A stretch of 46,619 nt of DNA from Flavobacteriales bacterium UBA4466 (GCA_905182895.1 CAJJDD010000002.1:1-46619); one strand, 5' to 3'; positions 10,015 through 19,867 are shown, counted from the stretch's first letter. The notes: generated from the sequence alone by a model not told the origin. Program-made: numbers and translations.

Positions 10015-11994
10015 ATGGTCGAGAAGGATATTATAACCATAGGAGTTTTAGCCCATGTAGATGCGGGTAAAACATCACTCACTGAATGCTTGCTTTATAA
10101 GTCTGGCACTACCCAGGCGCAGGGAAGTGTAGATAAAGGTTCTGCTATTACAGATGGCTTAGCTATGGAAAGAAATAGGGGGATTTCTATAAAAACAGCC
10201 ACAGTAGATTTCGAGTGGGAGGGAACTCATATTAATCTATTAGATACTCCTGGGCACATAGATTTTTCTGCCGAGGTAGATAGAGCACTGTCTGTTTTAG
10301 ATTTAATAGTCTTAGTCGTTTCAGCCAAAGAAGGTGTTCAAGCCCATACGCTAAACTTATGGGAAAGCATAAAAGAAAGAAACCTACCAGTGCTGGTGTT
10401 TATTAATAAAATAGATAGACCAGGAGCTGACTTAGAACAAGTGTTTACAGATTTCGAAAAGGACTTGGGAGCTAAGCTATTCGCTCTAAATATGGGTGAT
10501 AATAGTATCCCTGAAAAACCAAAAGTCATTTCTTTTAAAGATTCCTTCTCCAATATTCCTTCTCCAATTATAATTAAGTCACTGGAGAATTTGGCAGAAT
10601 TAGACGAGCTTTTTTTAGAGCAGTATTTAGAAGGGAACCGTTATAACTTGGACGAGTGCTTTCAAAGGCTATGGTTCAGGTGAAGAACAGGTGTTTAATA
10701 GGATTAATCTTCGGTAGTGCCAAGCTGGACTTAGGAGTAGATGAATTACTGGATCAACTAAAAGAATATCTTCAGCCTAAATCTGAGATAGAAACAGCGA
10801 GTTCAGCTAAAGTATTTAAAGTGGAATTTGAAGAGAAATTAGGCCGCTTAGCACATGTGAAGTCTTATGGAGGAATCTTAAAAAGCAAGGATGTTATTTG
10901 GTCACAAAAACTACAGAAAGAAATTAAAATAAATCAAATTTATAGGCGCGTTTTAGGGAGTGCAGCGCAGATAGAACAGCTCTCCGAGGGTGAGATAGGA
11001 ATGATAACTAGTTCTGACTTAATTCAAGCAGAAGATGTTTTAGGAAGAAAGGAGTTTCCTTATGGTTTTTCTTCTATTTCTAGACCTGTGTTAAGCACTC
11101 AGGCTGTGGCAGAAAAGGTCAAGGATTATCAGAAATTAGGGGAGGCCTTGGAAGTTCTTTTTATGGAAGATCCAGTGCTAGACTTCAGGTGGTTTAAAGA
11201 AGAGAGAGAGTTCCATCTAAAAATTCTAGGTCCTATCCAGACAGAGGTGCTGAAAGAAACCATTGCTATGCGGTATGGAATAGAAACCACATTTCTGCGA
11301 CCTAAAGTTATTTATAAAGAAACCCCTAAGAAATCTGCTGAGGGATATGTTCGCTATTGGATGCCTAAGCCCTGTTGGGCTATAATGAACTTTTTAATAG
11401 AGCCTGCACCTGAAGGAAGCGGAGTGATTTTCGAGTCTAAAGTGAGGACTTCAGAGATCAGCGTGAAGTATATAAACGAGGTAAAAAGAGCTATTCCATG
11501 GTCCTTAAAACAAGGGATTAAGGGATGGGAAGTTACCGATGTGAAGATTACCTTAACCGAAGGCTCAGAGCATACGGTTCACTCTAATCCTGGAGATTTT
11601 TTATTGGCTACTCCGATGGGAATAATGCGAGGGTTGGAGCTGGCGGGTACAGAGCTTTTAGAGCCAATGTATGCGTTTCAAATAAAGGCCAGTCAAGAGT
11701 TCTTAGGGCCTGTTTCTAGTGATTTAAATCAAATGAAAGCTCAGCTTGAGCAGTTAATTTGATGGAGATTTCTTTACTATATCAGGAAGAGTTTCTGTAG
11801 AACAGGCCATGGATTATGGAGTGAAATTTAATGCCACTACTTCTGGAAAAGGAAGGTTGAAATTAACTCTAGATGGTTATGAGAAGACCAGCTTTTCTGA
11901 AGAGAAAGTGAGAGAATTTAAGGGAGTTTCTCCATTAGACGAATCTCAGTGGATACTGCATAGAAGAGGAGCATTTAAGGCAGATGATAGATAG
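10015..11994 (+). CDS. Tet(M)-like ribosomal protection GTPase (two frameshifts)
   Basis: About 659 residues after repairing frameshifts near 10665 and 11758. I start at the ATG at 10015 (MVEKDIITIGVLAHVDAGKT); the longer frame from 9979 adds an unrelated stretch. Motifs are G1 AHVDAGKTSLTE (residues 13-24), the effector loop ERNRGISIKTATV, G3 DTPGHIDF and G4 FINKID, then HGSAK-type FGSAKLDLGVDELL. The C-terminal EF-G-like domains include APEGSGVIFESKV and GREFPYG-like RKEFPYGFSSI, and the end corresponds to the tetracycline-protection proteins (LTLDGYEKTSFS). These proteins resemble EF-G and release tetracycline from the ribosome. Length and G-domain favour the RPP group over EF-G. Composition is like its neighbours, so it may be an old chromosomal homologue; actual resistance is unproven. 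Confidence 0.85.
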
Positions 11995-12156
11995 CTATTG
12001 TTTTCCCATACTTCGAAAAAACCAGAATGAACGAAAAAAAAAGTTTATTTTCTTTCACCCTGCATCGATCAGATCTAGTTAACAATCTAAAGATTGATTC
12101 ATGATTATTTCTAATTCTTGAAAAAAAAACAAATTTTTATACTTTTTAGGTGGCTT

Positions 12157-12210
12157 CACCGAACCAGATTCATGGTTTGTTGGTTTTACACTATTTGATG
12201 GAGAATCTTA
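12157..12210 (+). repeat. Intergenic repeat, copy A
   Basis: 54 bases starting CACCG and ending ACACTATTTGATGG plus nine bases. It aligns without gaps to 13340-13393 with 42 of 54 positions identical. Both copies are in the same orientation and outside genes, each preceded by a T-rich ACTTTTA stretch. The rest of the 300-bp gap (11995-12297) shows nothing else. Confidence 0.6.
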
Positions 12211-12297
12211 AATTACACTAATATCCTTGACATGGGAAGAAGTTAAATCATATCCGTCCAGACGAGGCGTAATGCACTTAGGTAGAGCCCTATTTTT

Positions 12298-12996
12298 TTA
12301 TATGCTTATGCCAAATAAGTATCCTACAATTGCTGTAAGTCCCATAGCTGTAGTTCCCCAAAAAGTGATTCTACTAATTGCTCTTCCGATATTAGAGCCA
12401 CCTGTTTTAGCGGCCAATATTCCCAATAGAGCCAGAAACAAAATCGCAAATCCATACTGGTAATAAATCATCTGTTTTACAGGCAGAAATAAAGCGACAA
12501 GGAATGGTAATGCTCCCCCAAATGTAAATGCTGCACCAGATGCCACGGCAGCTTGTAATGGGTTGGCCTGATTAATTTCATTTATGCCTAACTCATCTCT
12601 TTTATGCGCTTCTAAGGCGTTATGTTCAGATAATTGTGTGGCTACTTCCAAAGCTGTTTCTTTGGTTAGACCTCGTTTTTCGTATATGTCAGCTAATTCT
12701 AGCAGCTCTATTTCTGGTGTGTCTTCCAGTTCTTTTCTTTCTCTTTCAATATCTGCATTTTCAATATCTGTTTGAGAGCTTACCGACACATATTCTCCCG
12801 CAGCCATAGATAAAGCGCCTGCTACTAATCCTGCTAATGCAGCCAAAACAATAGGCTCTCTTAAGTCACTTGCTGCTGCCACTCCGATGGCAATACTTGC
12901 AGTAGATAAAATACCATCATTGGCACCCAGAACAGCTGCCCTTAGCCAATTGCTTCTATTGATGTAGTGTTCTTCTGATTTATTTTCATCATTCAT
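12298..12996 (-). CDS. VIT/CCC1-family iron or manganese transporter
   Basis: 232 residues, intact. The N-terminal WLRAAVLGANDGILSTASIA and GLVAGALSMAAGEYVSVSSQ are diagnostic of the VIT1/CCC1/Nodulin family. The cytosolic insert rich in Glu (DIENADIERERKELEDTPEI) corresponds to the metal-binding domain of VIT proteins. Five membrane segments are expected: two before the insert (residues about 17-67) and three after (about 145-230). Family members export Fe2+ or Mn2+ from the cytoplasm, protecting against metal excess. It is a single-gene unit facing away from the UvrA-like gene. Confidence 0.92.
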   Translation of the reverse strand: MNDENKSEEHYINRSNWLRAAVLGANDGILSTASIAIGVAAASDLREPIVLAALAGLVAGALSMAAGEYVSVSSQTDIENADIERERKELEDTPEIELLELADIYEKRGLTKETALEVATQLSEHNALEAHKRDELGINEINQANPLQAAVASGAAFTFGGALPFLVALFLPVKQMIYYQYGFAILFLALLGILAAKTGGSNIGRAISRITFWGTTAMGLTAIVGYLFGISI

Positions 12997-13248
12997 ATGA
13001 GTTCACTCTAAATTTTTTAAGGCATTTAACAGTTTGGCTGTGTCAGCGTGTGCAGATTTCCTTTAGCAATTAAATATACTGATTTACTAATGCGTAGTCA
13101 ATCCTGTTAAGTTAAATTGTCTTGATTTACTTAATTTTTTGTGGTATTTCTCGGCTATCTTTTTCTCTCTTCAACCCTTCAACTGAAAATGCTTAGTGAC
13201 CGAAAAAAAAAGGAACCATAAAAAAACCTGTGCCTTATATCACTCAGC

Positions 13249-13276
13249 ATTCGACAGGCTCAGCCTCTTAGTCGAA
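13249..13276. repeat. TTCGAC..GCTCAG-type intergenic hairpin repeat, copy 1
   Basis: ATTCGACAGGCTCAGCCTC followed by TTAGTCGAA: outer arms TTCGAC and GTCGAA and inner arms AGGCT and AGCCT make an imperfect hairpin. The core resembles the TTCGACaaGCTCAG motif that I recall as common between genes of Bacteroidota and metagenome contigs. A second copy in reverse orientation is at 19754-19772. Confidence 0.6.
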
Positions 13277-13339
13277 GTCTTTGTTTTCTAGTGTATTTAT
13301 GATTCTTTAAAATAAAACTTTACACTTTTAATATTGCTC

Positions 13340-13393
13340 CACCGCCCTGGATTCGTGGCTTGTGGGATGTACACTATTTGATGGGTAATCTCA
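13340..13393 (+). repeat. Intergenic repeat, copy B
   Basis: 54 bases, 78% identical to 12157-12210, ending ACACTATTTGATGGGTAATC plus three bases. It lies about 97 bases before the start of the UvrA-like gene, so it could be part of its leader or promoter region. Confidence 0.6.
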
Positions 13394-13490
13394 GATACCG
13401 TATTCTAGAAATTGGCTGGAATTGTCTCTAGGCATATTCAAAAATAATACAGGAAAGGGCACCAAAACCTTATTTGATTAATTTCACCGA

Positions 13491-16400
13491 ATGACCTTAA
13501 AGCCTCGTCCAGAAATAGTCATTAAGGGTGCTCGAACAAACAACCTGAAGAATATTTCACTGCGTATTCCGCATAACCAATTTATAGTGGTGACTGGAAT
13601 ATCTGGATCAGGAAAATCGAGTTTAGTGTTTGAAATCCTAGCCAAGGAAGGCCAGCGTAGGTATTTCGAAACTTTGCCGTCTTTTGCTCGGCAGTTTATG
13701 GGTAAATTAAATCGTCCAGATGTAGATGAAATAGAAGGACTTTCTCCAGTAATAGCCATCGGGCAGCGCACCACGGGAATGCATGCGCGCTCTACTGTAG
13801 GTACCATGTCTGACATCTATGATTTGCTACGCTTATTATTCGCTAGGACTGGAACTACGGATAGAGATATCGAGCTTTCTCGTGCGCTGTTTTCATTTAA
13901 CTCTGCAGTGGGCGAGTGTCCGCGTTGCCATGGGATTGGAAAGGAAGAACAAATAGACCTGAACCGTTTGATCATTCATCCAGAAAAAACGATTCGAGAA
14001 GGAGCACTGGCACCAACTTTACCGAATGGATACATCATGTATTCTCAGGTGACTATAGATGTGCTGAATCAGGTTTGTGAAGCTGAGGGGTTTGATGTGG
14101 ATATTCGATGGGATGAGTTATCAGCGTTGCAACGCGAAGTAATATTACATGGAAGCGATAAGATAAAAGTGCCCTTCGGGAAGCATAGTTTAGAGTCACG
14201 GTTAAAATGGACAGGAATTAAGGCCAAACCTAGAGAGGAAGGGTTTTATAAAGGCATGATTCCCATTATGTCTGATATTCTGAGAAGAGATAGAAATGCT
14301 AATATTCTCAAGTATGTGCATGCTGTGAGCTGTCCAGCGTGTGATGGAACTCGGCTGAATGATGATGCGTTAAGCGTAACGGTGCACGGTAAATCTATAG
14401 CAGATATAGGAAGCTGGGAACTTAACGAACTGAATTTATGGATGCAGCGGAATAGTTGGGGAGCTGTGGCCAAAGAAATTATAGAGAAGATAGCTGCTCA
14501 GGTGGACTTGCTGGAGGATTTAGGGCTGGGTCATTTGACATTGAACCGGTCTTCTAAAACACTGCGTGCAAGTGAAATTCAGCGTATACGTGTGGCTAAT
14601 CAGATATTGGTTCCACTGAGTGATGTGCTGTATGTGTTTGATGAGCCGAGTATAGGACTGCATCCTGAGGAGAATGAACGGTTGATTTATCATTTTAAAC
14701 AACTGGTTAAAAAGGGAAATACGGTTATAGTAGTGGAGCACGATTTGGATACGATTTCTCATGCTGATCACATTATAGAAATAGGCCCAAAAGCTGGATT
14801 AAATGGAGGTGAACTCATTTTTAACGGTTCGTTTTCTGAGTTTTCGAAAGCTGAGGAACTGAAAGAAACTAGCCCAACTTACAGGGCTATTTCGAGTTCA
14901 ACAGCGCTTAAAATATCTTCCTCAAAACTAGAAGGCAAATCCATTCACCTAATAGGCTGCCATCAAAGAAACCTGAAACACCTAGATGTAACATTTCAGC
15001 TTGGGAAACTGAATGTGGTGAGTGGAAGATCTGGCGCGGGAAAATCTAGTTTGGTAAAGGGCGCACTGCTCAGAGCTGTGCAGGAGCAGTTAGAAATGGA
15101 AACTGATGGTGTGGCCGAGCTTGCTAGTCATGAAAACTTGGAAGCTATCAATAAGCTCATTTTTATAGATCACTCGCCTATAGGAAAAACACCTCGGAGT
15201 AATCCAGCTACTTATTTGGGCTTGTCCGATCATATTAGAGATCTCTACGCTAGTCTATCCGAATCTAAAAAGGAAGGATTCTCCAAGTCTCGGTTTTCAT
15301 TCAATAACAAAGGTGGCCGCTGCGAAACCTGCCAAGGTGCAGGTAAAACGCAGATAGGTATGCACTTCCTGGGCAATGTAGATTTGGTATGCGGTACCTG
15401 TAATGGTGACCGGTTCAATAACGAAACTCTGAAGGTGAAGTATAACGGGTTGTCTATAGCAGAGGTTTATAAATTATCTATCCACGAGGCTATTTCCTTT
15501 TTTGAAAATCAGAAAAAAATTTGGATTACTGGAGCTAGTAGTGGAATTGGACTTGGGTATTTAACCCTAGGACAATCCTCTACCACACTTTCTGGTGGAG
15601 AGGCGCAGCGCATTAAAATAGCCAACCAACTGCAGAAAAAAGATACAGGGGATACGTTATACGTAATCACCGAACCCAGCATAGGACTGCACCATGATGA
15701 TATAACATCTCTACTGCACTTGTTTGACAGTATTACACAGAAGGGAAATACCATCGTGTGTATAGAACAAAATGAAGCGGTGATAGGTTGGAGCGATTGG
15801 CATATAGAACTCGGGCCACTTAGTGGTGCGGCTGGAGGCACTATTCTTTATCAAGGAACTCCTAGAGCATATAGGGAAACTAAACCGATGGCTGAAACGG
15901 TCAGCTCGGAGAGAGATTCGGAAGAATCTCAATCAACTCCTTTATCAGTGGGCGTAACAAATGAAATCCGACTGAATGGTGTCACTACGCATGGGCTTAA
16001 AAATATAGATGTGCGCATTCCTAAAAACCAGTTGACCGTGGTGACTGGAGTGTCTGGGAGTGGAAAATCATCATTGGTTTACGATACGCTTTTTGCCGAA
16101 TCCAATGCCCGCTTTACAGAGTCTTTATCTACCTATAACAGAAGTTTTCTGCAGCAGAATAGTGAAGCCAAAATAGCCTCCTTCTCTGGGCTTGGGCCAG
16201 CCATAGGAATCAATAGAAGAGGAGGAACTCCCTCCAAGAGGTCTACGGTGGGTACGCTCTCTGGAGTGTATGATGCGTTTAGACTATTGTACTCACGCAT
16301 AGCCCAGCATGAGGGAGAAAACTATACGGCTCAGCACTTCTCTTACAACCATCATTTGGGAGCTTGCCCAGAATGTGAAGGATTGGGCGTGAACTTAAAA

Positions 16401-18290
16401 TGTGATCCAGATGAGTTAATCGTCTCTCCTGAGCTATCCATTTTTGAAGGCGCTTTTTCCACCAATAAAACACTTGGGTATTATGCTGATTTGAATGGAC
16501 AATTCATGGCTACGCTGAAGGAAGCCGCCAAGCAAAAGAATTTAGATCTAGACCGCCCATGGCAGGAACTGGAAGACGAGGTGAAGCAGTTAATTCTTTA
16601 TGGAACAGGAGAAACTCTCTGGGAGGTGACTTGGGAGTACACCACCAAATCTAGAACGGGAACGCAGGAGTTAACTGCCCCATGGCTCGGGTTCTGTACC
16701 TATATAGATGATGAATACCAGCGCAGGCTGCATAATAAGAATATCAAAGGGCTCGAAGAATTACAACACGGTGTGCAGTGTAAAGCATGCGGAGGGAGTA
16801 GATTGAAAGAGGAATTGCTACGCGTAAAATTTCTGGGATTAACCATTTATGAGCTTACTCAGCTAAGCATCGTGTCTTGTCTGGAACGGTTAGAGAAGAT
16901 GGATCATGAGACAGATGAGGTGGTGCATGCCATTGGTAAAGTGGTGTGGCCAGCGGTTACAGAATCTCTGCGCACTATAGTGGATTTAGGGTTGGGTTAT
17001 TTAAACTTAGATAGGCCCGTGAGCACACTCTCTGGCGGAGAAAGGCAGCGGATTACACTGGCGGGGCAGTTGTCTACACACCTATTTGGGGTTACTTATG
17101 TGCTGGATGAACCTACTATAGGCTTGGATGCGGGGCAGGTGACTGTGTTATCTCATGCGCTAAAACGCATAGTAGAAAATGGGAATACGGTGGTGGTGGT
17201 AGAGCACGATGCTTCTTTTATAAGCCATGCCGATTACCTCATAGAACTAGGTCCAGGTCCAGGTGCGGGGAGAATGGGAGGTGAGGTGGTTTACCAGGGA
17301 GAAGTTTCTGCGTTGCAAAACAAAGACTCTGTTACCTATAAATTACTGTATCAACAGAGTGTTATAGCTAAAAAGAAAACAGTAAAAGGAGCGCCATTTG
17401 GTGTGAAGGGAGCTTCTGCACATAATCTGAAGCATATAGATGTGGCGTTTTATGCGGAACAAATCATAGCAGTAAAGGGAGTCTCTGGCAGTGGGAAATC
17501 CAGTTTAGTTAAAGACGTGCTATACAGCTCGTGGTTGAAAAAAAGGCCAATGAATAGCTTGGAAATGTATGGGTTAGGTCAATTCGAAGAAGTGCTGCTG
17601 ATAGATCAGGAGGCCCTGCCACAGAACAGACTGAGCACTCCCGGTACTTATACTGGAATTATAGAACAGCTAAAAACCCTATTCTCCAAAACGGAAAGCG
17701 CCAAACAAGCTGGGCTCAAAAGGGCTGATTTTTCATTCCAAAGTAAAATTGGAAAATGCCCTACCTGCAGCGGCCATGGAAAGCTGAAAACAAGCATGGA
17801 TTTCATGAGTGATATTTGGCTTACCTGCGATAGCTGTAAAGGAATGCGCTACCATGATGCTGTGCTAGCCTGTAAACTTAACGGCCGCTCAATAGGTGAA
17901 GTTCTGCAGATGACGGTGGTAGAAGCCATGGCGTTTTTTGTCTCTGGAGCCATCGTAGAAAGTCTAGAGCTACTAGAGCGCCTAGGGGTTGGACATTTAC
18001 TGCTGGGACAGCCTGGAAACACGTTGTCTGGCGGAGAAGCCCAACGGTTAAAGCTAGCCATTTCCATGCTTGCAAAACGAAAAGGAGCTGCTTTATACCT
18101 TTTTGATGAGCCGAGTACTGGGCTGCATTATTTAGATATTCTGAGGTTGATAGAGGTGTTTCAGTCTATAGTGGATGCCGGAGATACGGTGTTGTTTATT
18201 GAGCATAACGCCACGCTGATAGCATGCGCTAACCAGGTGTTGGAGCTAGGGCCTGGGAGTGGTGTGTTGGGTGGTGAGGTTATAGGATGA
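13491..18290 (+). CDS. Tandem double UvrA-like ABC ATPase (1599 aa, four ABC modules, no UvrB-binding domain)
   Basis: One intact frame encodes two UvrA-like units (about residues 1-790 and 815-1599). Walker A motifs start at residues 36, 512, 853 and 1330. UvrA zinc modules follow each (CPRCHG 143 with CPACDG 281; CETCQG with CGTCNG; CPECEG 959 with CKACGG; CPTCSG with CDSCKG). Signatures are LRASEIQR (358), LSGGEAQR (700), LSGGERQR (1180) and LSGGEAQR (1512). Walker B acidic pairs are FDEPS (384), ITEPS (727), LDEPT (1206) and FDEPS (1539). In the first unit the ABC1 signature is degenerate and ABC2 has Thr for the Walker B Asp; the second unit is canonical. Only about 106 residues separate Walker A from the first zinc Cys, against about 220 in E. 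coli UvrA, so both units lack the UvrB-binding domain, as in UvrA2-type proteins linked to damage tolerance or drug resistance. A UvrABC role is doubtful. Confidence 0.93.
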   Translation: MTLKPRPEIVIKGARTNNLKNISLRIPHNQFIVVTGISGSGKSSLVFEILAKEGQRRYFETLPSFARQFMGKLNRPDVDEIEGLSPVIAIGQRTTGMHARSTVGTMSDIYDLLRLLFARTGTTDRDIELSRALFSFNSAVGECPRCHGIGKEEQIDLNRLIIHPEKTIREGALAPTLPNGYIMYSQVTIDVLNQVCEAEGFDVDIRWDELSALQREVILHGSDKIKVPFGKHSLESRLKWTGIKAKPREEGFYKGMIPIMSDILRRDRNANILKYVHAVSCPACDGTRLNDDALSVTVHGKSIADIGSWELNELNLWMQRNSWGAVAKEIIEKIAAQVDLLEDLGLGHLTLNRSSKTLRASEIQRIRVANQILVPLSDVLYVFDEPSIGLHPEENERLIYHFKQLVKKGNTVIVVEHDLDTISHADHIIEIGPKAGLNGGELIFNGSFSEFSKAEELKETSPTYRAISSSTALKISSSKLEGKSIHLIGCHQRNLKHLDVTFQLGKLNVVSGRSGAGKSSLVKGALLRAVQEQLEMETDGVAELASHENLEAINKLIFIDHSPIGKTPRSNPATYLGLSDHIRDLYASLSESKKEGFSKSRFSFNNKGGRCETCQGAGKTQIGMHFLGNVDLVCGTCNGDRFNNETLKVKYNGLSIAEVYKLSIHEAISFFENQKKIWITGASSGIGLGYLTLGQSSTTLSGGEAQRIKIANQLQKKDTGDTLYVITEPSIGLHHDDITSLLHLFDSITQKGNTIVCIEQNEAVIGWSDWHIELGPLSGAAGGTILYQGTPRAYRETKPMAETVSSERDSEESQSTPLSVGVTNEIRLNGVTTHGLKNIDVRIPKNQLTVVTGVSGSGKSSLVYDTLFAESNARFTESLSTYNRSFLQQNSEAKIASFSGLGPAIGINRRGGTPSKRSTVGTLSGVYDAFRLLYSRIAQHEGENYTAQHFSYNHHLGACPECEGLGVNLKCDPDELIVSPELSIFEGAFSTNKTLGYYADLNGQFMATLKEAAKQKNLDLDRPWQELEDEVKQLILYGTGETLWEVTWEYTTKSRTGTQELTAPWLGFCTYIDDEYQRRLHNKNIKGLEELQHGVQCKACGGSRLKEELLRVKFLGLTIYELTQLSIVSCLERLEKMDHETDEVVHAIGKVVWPAVTESLRTIVDLGLGYLNLDRPVSTLSGGERQRITLAGQLSTHLFGVTYVLDEPTIGLDAGQVTVLSHALKRIVENGNTVVVVEHDASFISHADYLIELGPGPGAGRMGGEVVYQGEVSALQNKDSVTYKLLYQQSVIAKKKTVKGAPFGVKGASAHNLKHIDVAFYAEQIIAVKGVSGSGKSSLVKDVLYSSWLKKRPMNSLEMYGLGQFEEVLLIDQEALPQNRLSTPGTYTGIIEQLKTLFSKTESAKQAGLKRADFSFQSKIGKCPTCSGHGKLKTSMDFMSDIWLTCDSCKGMRYHDAVLACKLNGRSIGEVLQMTVVEAMAFFVSGAIVESLELLERLGVGHLLLGQPGNTLSGGEAQRLKLAISMLAKRKGAALYLFDEPSTGLHYLDILRLIEVFQSIVDAGDTVLFIEHNATLIACANQVLELGPGSGVLGGEVIG
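14124..14135. repeat. Palindrome GCGTTGCAACGC, copy 2
   Basis: Perfect 12-bp palindrome inside the UvrA-like gene, in the same codon phase as copies 1 and 3 (Ala-Leu-Gln-Arg). A half copy, GCGTTGCAA, is in the same gene at 17310-17318. Confidence 0.8.
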
Positions 18291-18440
18291 AATAAGGAAT
18301 GATTGGAATTCATCTTAGGCGTCTTTAATATTCAAGGCATCTTTTTAGATAAGATCCAATGTATTCATTTTATCCAACGATGAATTAAAAATGAAAACAA
18401 GGCATAGTCTCCACTTGGAATTGTCGCCCATAACATTGCC

Positions 18441-19346
18441 CTAATCATAGTTTTTATTGGTCAAAGTGTCTTTTTCGTATTTGTTATGGATTGTTATTAT
18501 TGCTAGTCCAAAAAGAACAGCTGTAACAATTAAAATAGTGCTGACTAATCCGCTTACTCCAAAAGACATTCTTATTAAAATTGTTGATATGATAAATCCA
18601 GAGTTTCTGATAATCTTATGAAATTGGTCCGTATAAAAGAAGGAAATCAAAAGCAGAACAACATCTACTAAAATAAGTACCGTAAAAAATTGATCAAAAA
18701 ACAGATTATTGATACTTTCCAATGAAGGTAATTCTTTAGCTGCGATGGAAATCCTTGCAGACCAATCTATAAAAGTATATAATGCCATACCAAAAAACAA
18801 GGGCACTAAAATCACTGCGATTAATTTTTTCTTAATCACAAATCTTTCTATGACAGGTTTAATGGATAATTGCTGAATCGGTTTTTGTTTTCCTATTTTT
18901 TGAAATAGAAATATTAAATAAAAAAGTAAAAGAGAAGCAATCAAGTCATAAGTAAACTGAAGATCTCCTTTAATTTCAAACCAATTTTCAGTTAGTTCTA
19001 AAGCTGATAAATCCTTAAATAATTTACGTATAATAATTAGCGTTATAATTTCGTACTGTTTAGTTATATAGGTTGTAAACGACTTTGGTAAATAGTAAAT
19101 TAAGAGATAAACCTCATAAATAAGAATAAAAGAAAAGGGTGTGTAAGCAGCGGATATAGGGTTTTTCAGTAATTCTGAGTCTGATGAGAAATCTATGAAA
19201 CCGAATTTCGTAAAATAGATTATTGCCAAATGGATGAAAAAACTGATTATTGCAACTTTGAGGATAATTTTTTCAATTTTTTCTCGAGTATTCTGAGAAA
19301 GAAATCTATCGAAAAGAAATGTCACTATTTTATTTTTCTTAGTCAT
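18441..19346 (-). CDS. Unknown polytopic membrane protein, 301 aa
   Basis: I do not recognise the family. The protein shows about six or seven hydrophobic segments: VAIISFFIHLAIIYF, AAYTPFSFILIYEVYLLIYY, LIASLLLFYLIFLF, IAVILVPLFFGMALYTF, FFTVLILVDVVLLLISFFY, GFIISTILIRM and STILIVTAVLFGLAIITI. Charged loops are between them, and the N-terminus is basic. There is no enzyme motif. Gene neighbours give no clue: it faces the UvrA-like gene tail-to-tail and has a long non-coding stretch upstream. Its base composition is more AT-rich than the UvrA-like gene, as expected for a membrane protein. Confidence 0.75.
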   Translation of the reverse strand: MTKKNKIVTFLFDRFLSQNTREKIEKIILKVAIISFFIHLAIIYFTKFGFIDFSSDSELLKNPISAAYTPFSFILIYEVYLLIYYLPKSFTTYITKQYEIITLIIIRKLFKDLSALELTENWFEIKGDLQFTYDLIASLLLFYLIFLFQKIGKQKPIQQLSIKPVIERFVIKKKLIAVILVPLFFGMALYTFIDWSARISIAAKELPSLESINNLFFDQFFTVLILVDVVLLLISFFYTDQFHKIIRNSGFIISTILIRMSFGVSGLVSTILIVTAVLFGLAIITIHNKYEKDTLTNKNYD

Positions 19347-19867
19347 GTCGACTTGTTTTTACTTAACGTAATGGCTGAAATGTATTTAAATTCAACTACA
19401 GGTGCTATAGGGAGACGGTTATGTTTGAAATACTCTGACATATCCACTAGATGGAAAAGCAGATGTAAATCCTGAAATCGCTCTCTTTAAGGGTCTTTTT
19501 TTAGTGTGTTTTTTTACTATTTTTTTTGTGTATTTCAGTTATTTAAATGACAATGCTCTCATCTTGTTTTAGTTGTCCATATTCAGTTTGGAAAAACATA
19601 TTATTGAAAGAAAAAACTAAGAAGCCAATTAGACTGATTTTTGATAGTGGTCTACAAATGATTATTTGTTTATAGTATCCATACATTTTATACGTATTGG
19701 TCTTCATCTTAGCATTATCCTATTTATTTGAACTAACATAATAAATTTTGAATGACGCTGAGCTGGTCGAATAGATCAAAAATCATTCTGTGACTAAAAG
19801 GTTATATCTTTTAAATATTCTAAACTTAAATTCATTTTTGATTCATTACGATAAAAAAATAGGAACA
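19347..19867. other. Non-coding stretch, about 520 bp
   Basis: No convincing gene. It is T-rich, with several T7-T8 runs near 19497-19530, and contains one TTCGAC-type repeat at 19754-19772. It separates the minus-strand membrane protein gene from the small plus-strand gene pair. Confidence 0.6.
19754..19772 (-). repeat. TTCGAC..GCTCAG-type intergenic repeat, copy 2
   Basis: Read on the minus strand: ATTCGACCAGCTCAGCGTC, matching copy 1 (13249-13267) at 16 of 19 positions. It lies between genes, about 95 bases before the ATG at 19868. Confidence 0.55.

Larger units (their letters stand above)
12997..13490. other. Non-coding region with dispersed repeats, 494 bp
   Basis: No gene. It holds the VIT promoter on the left, a TTCGAC-type hairpin repeat at 13249-13276, intergenic repeat copy B at 13340-13393 and the leader of the large UvrA-like gene on the right. 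Confidence 0.7.

Noticed and set aside
12227-12463. 78-codon plus-strand open frame
   Set aside because: It is mostly antisense to the VIT transporter gene, which has clear family motifs.
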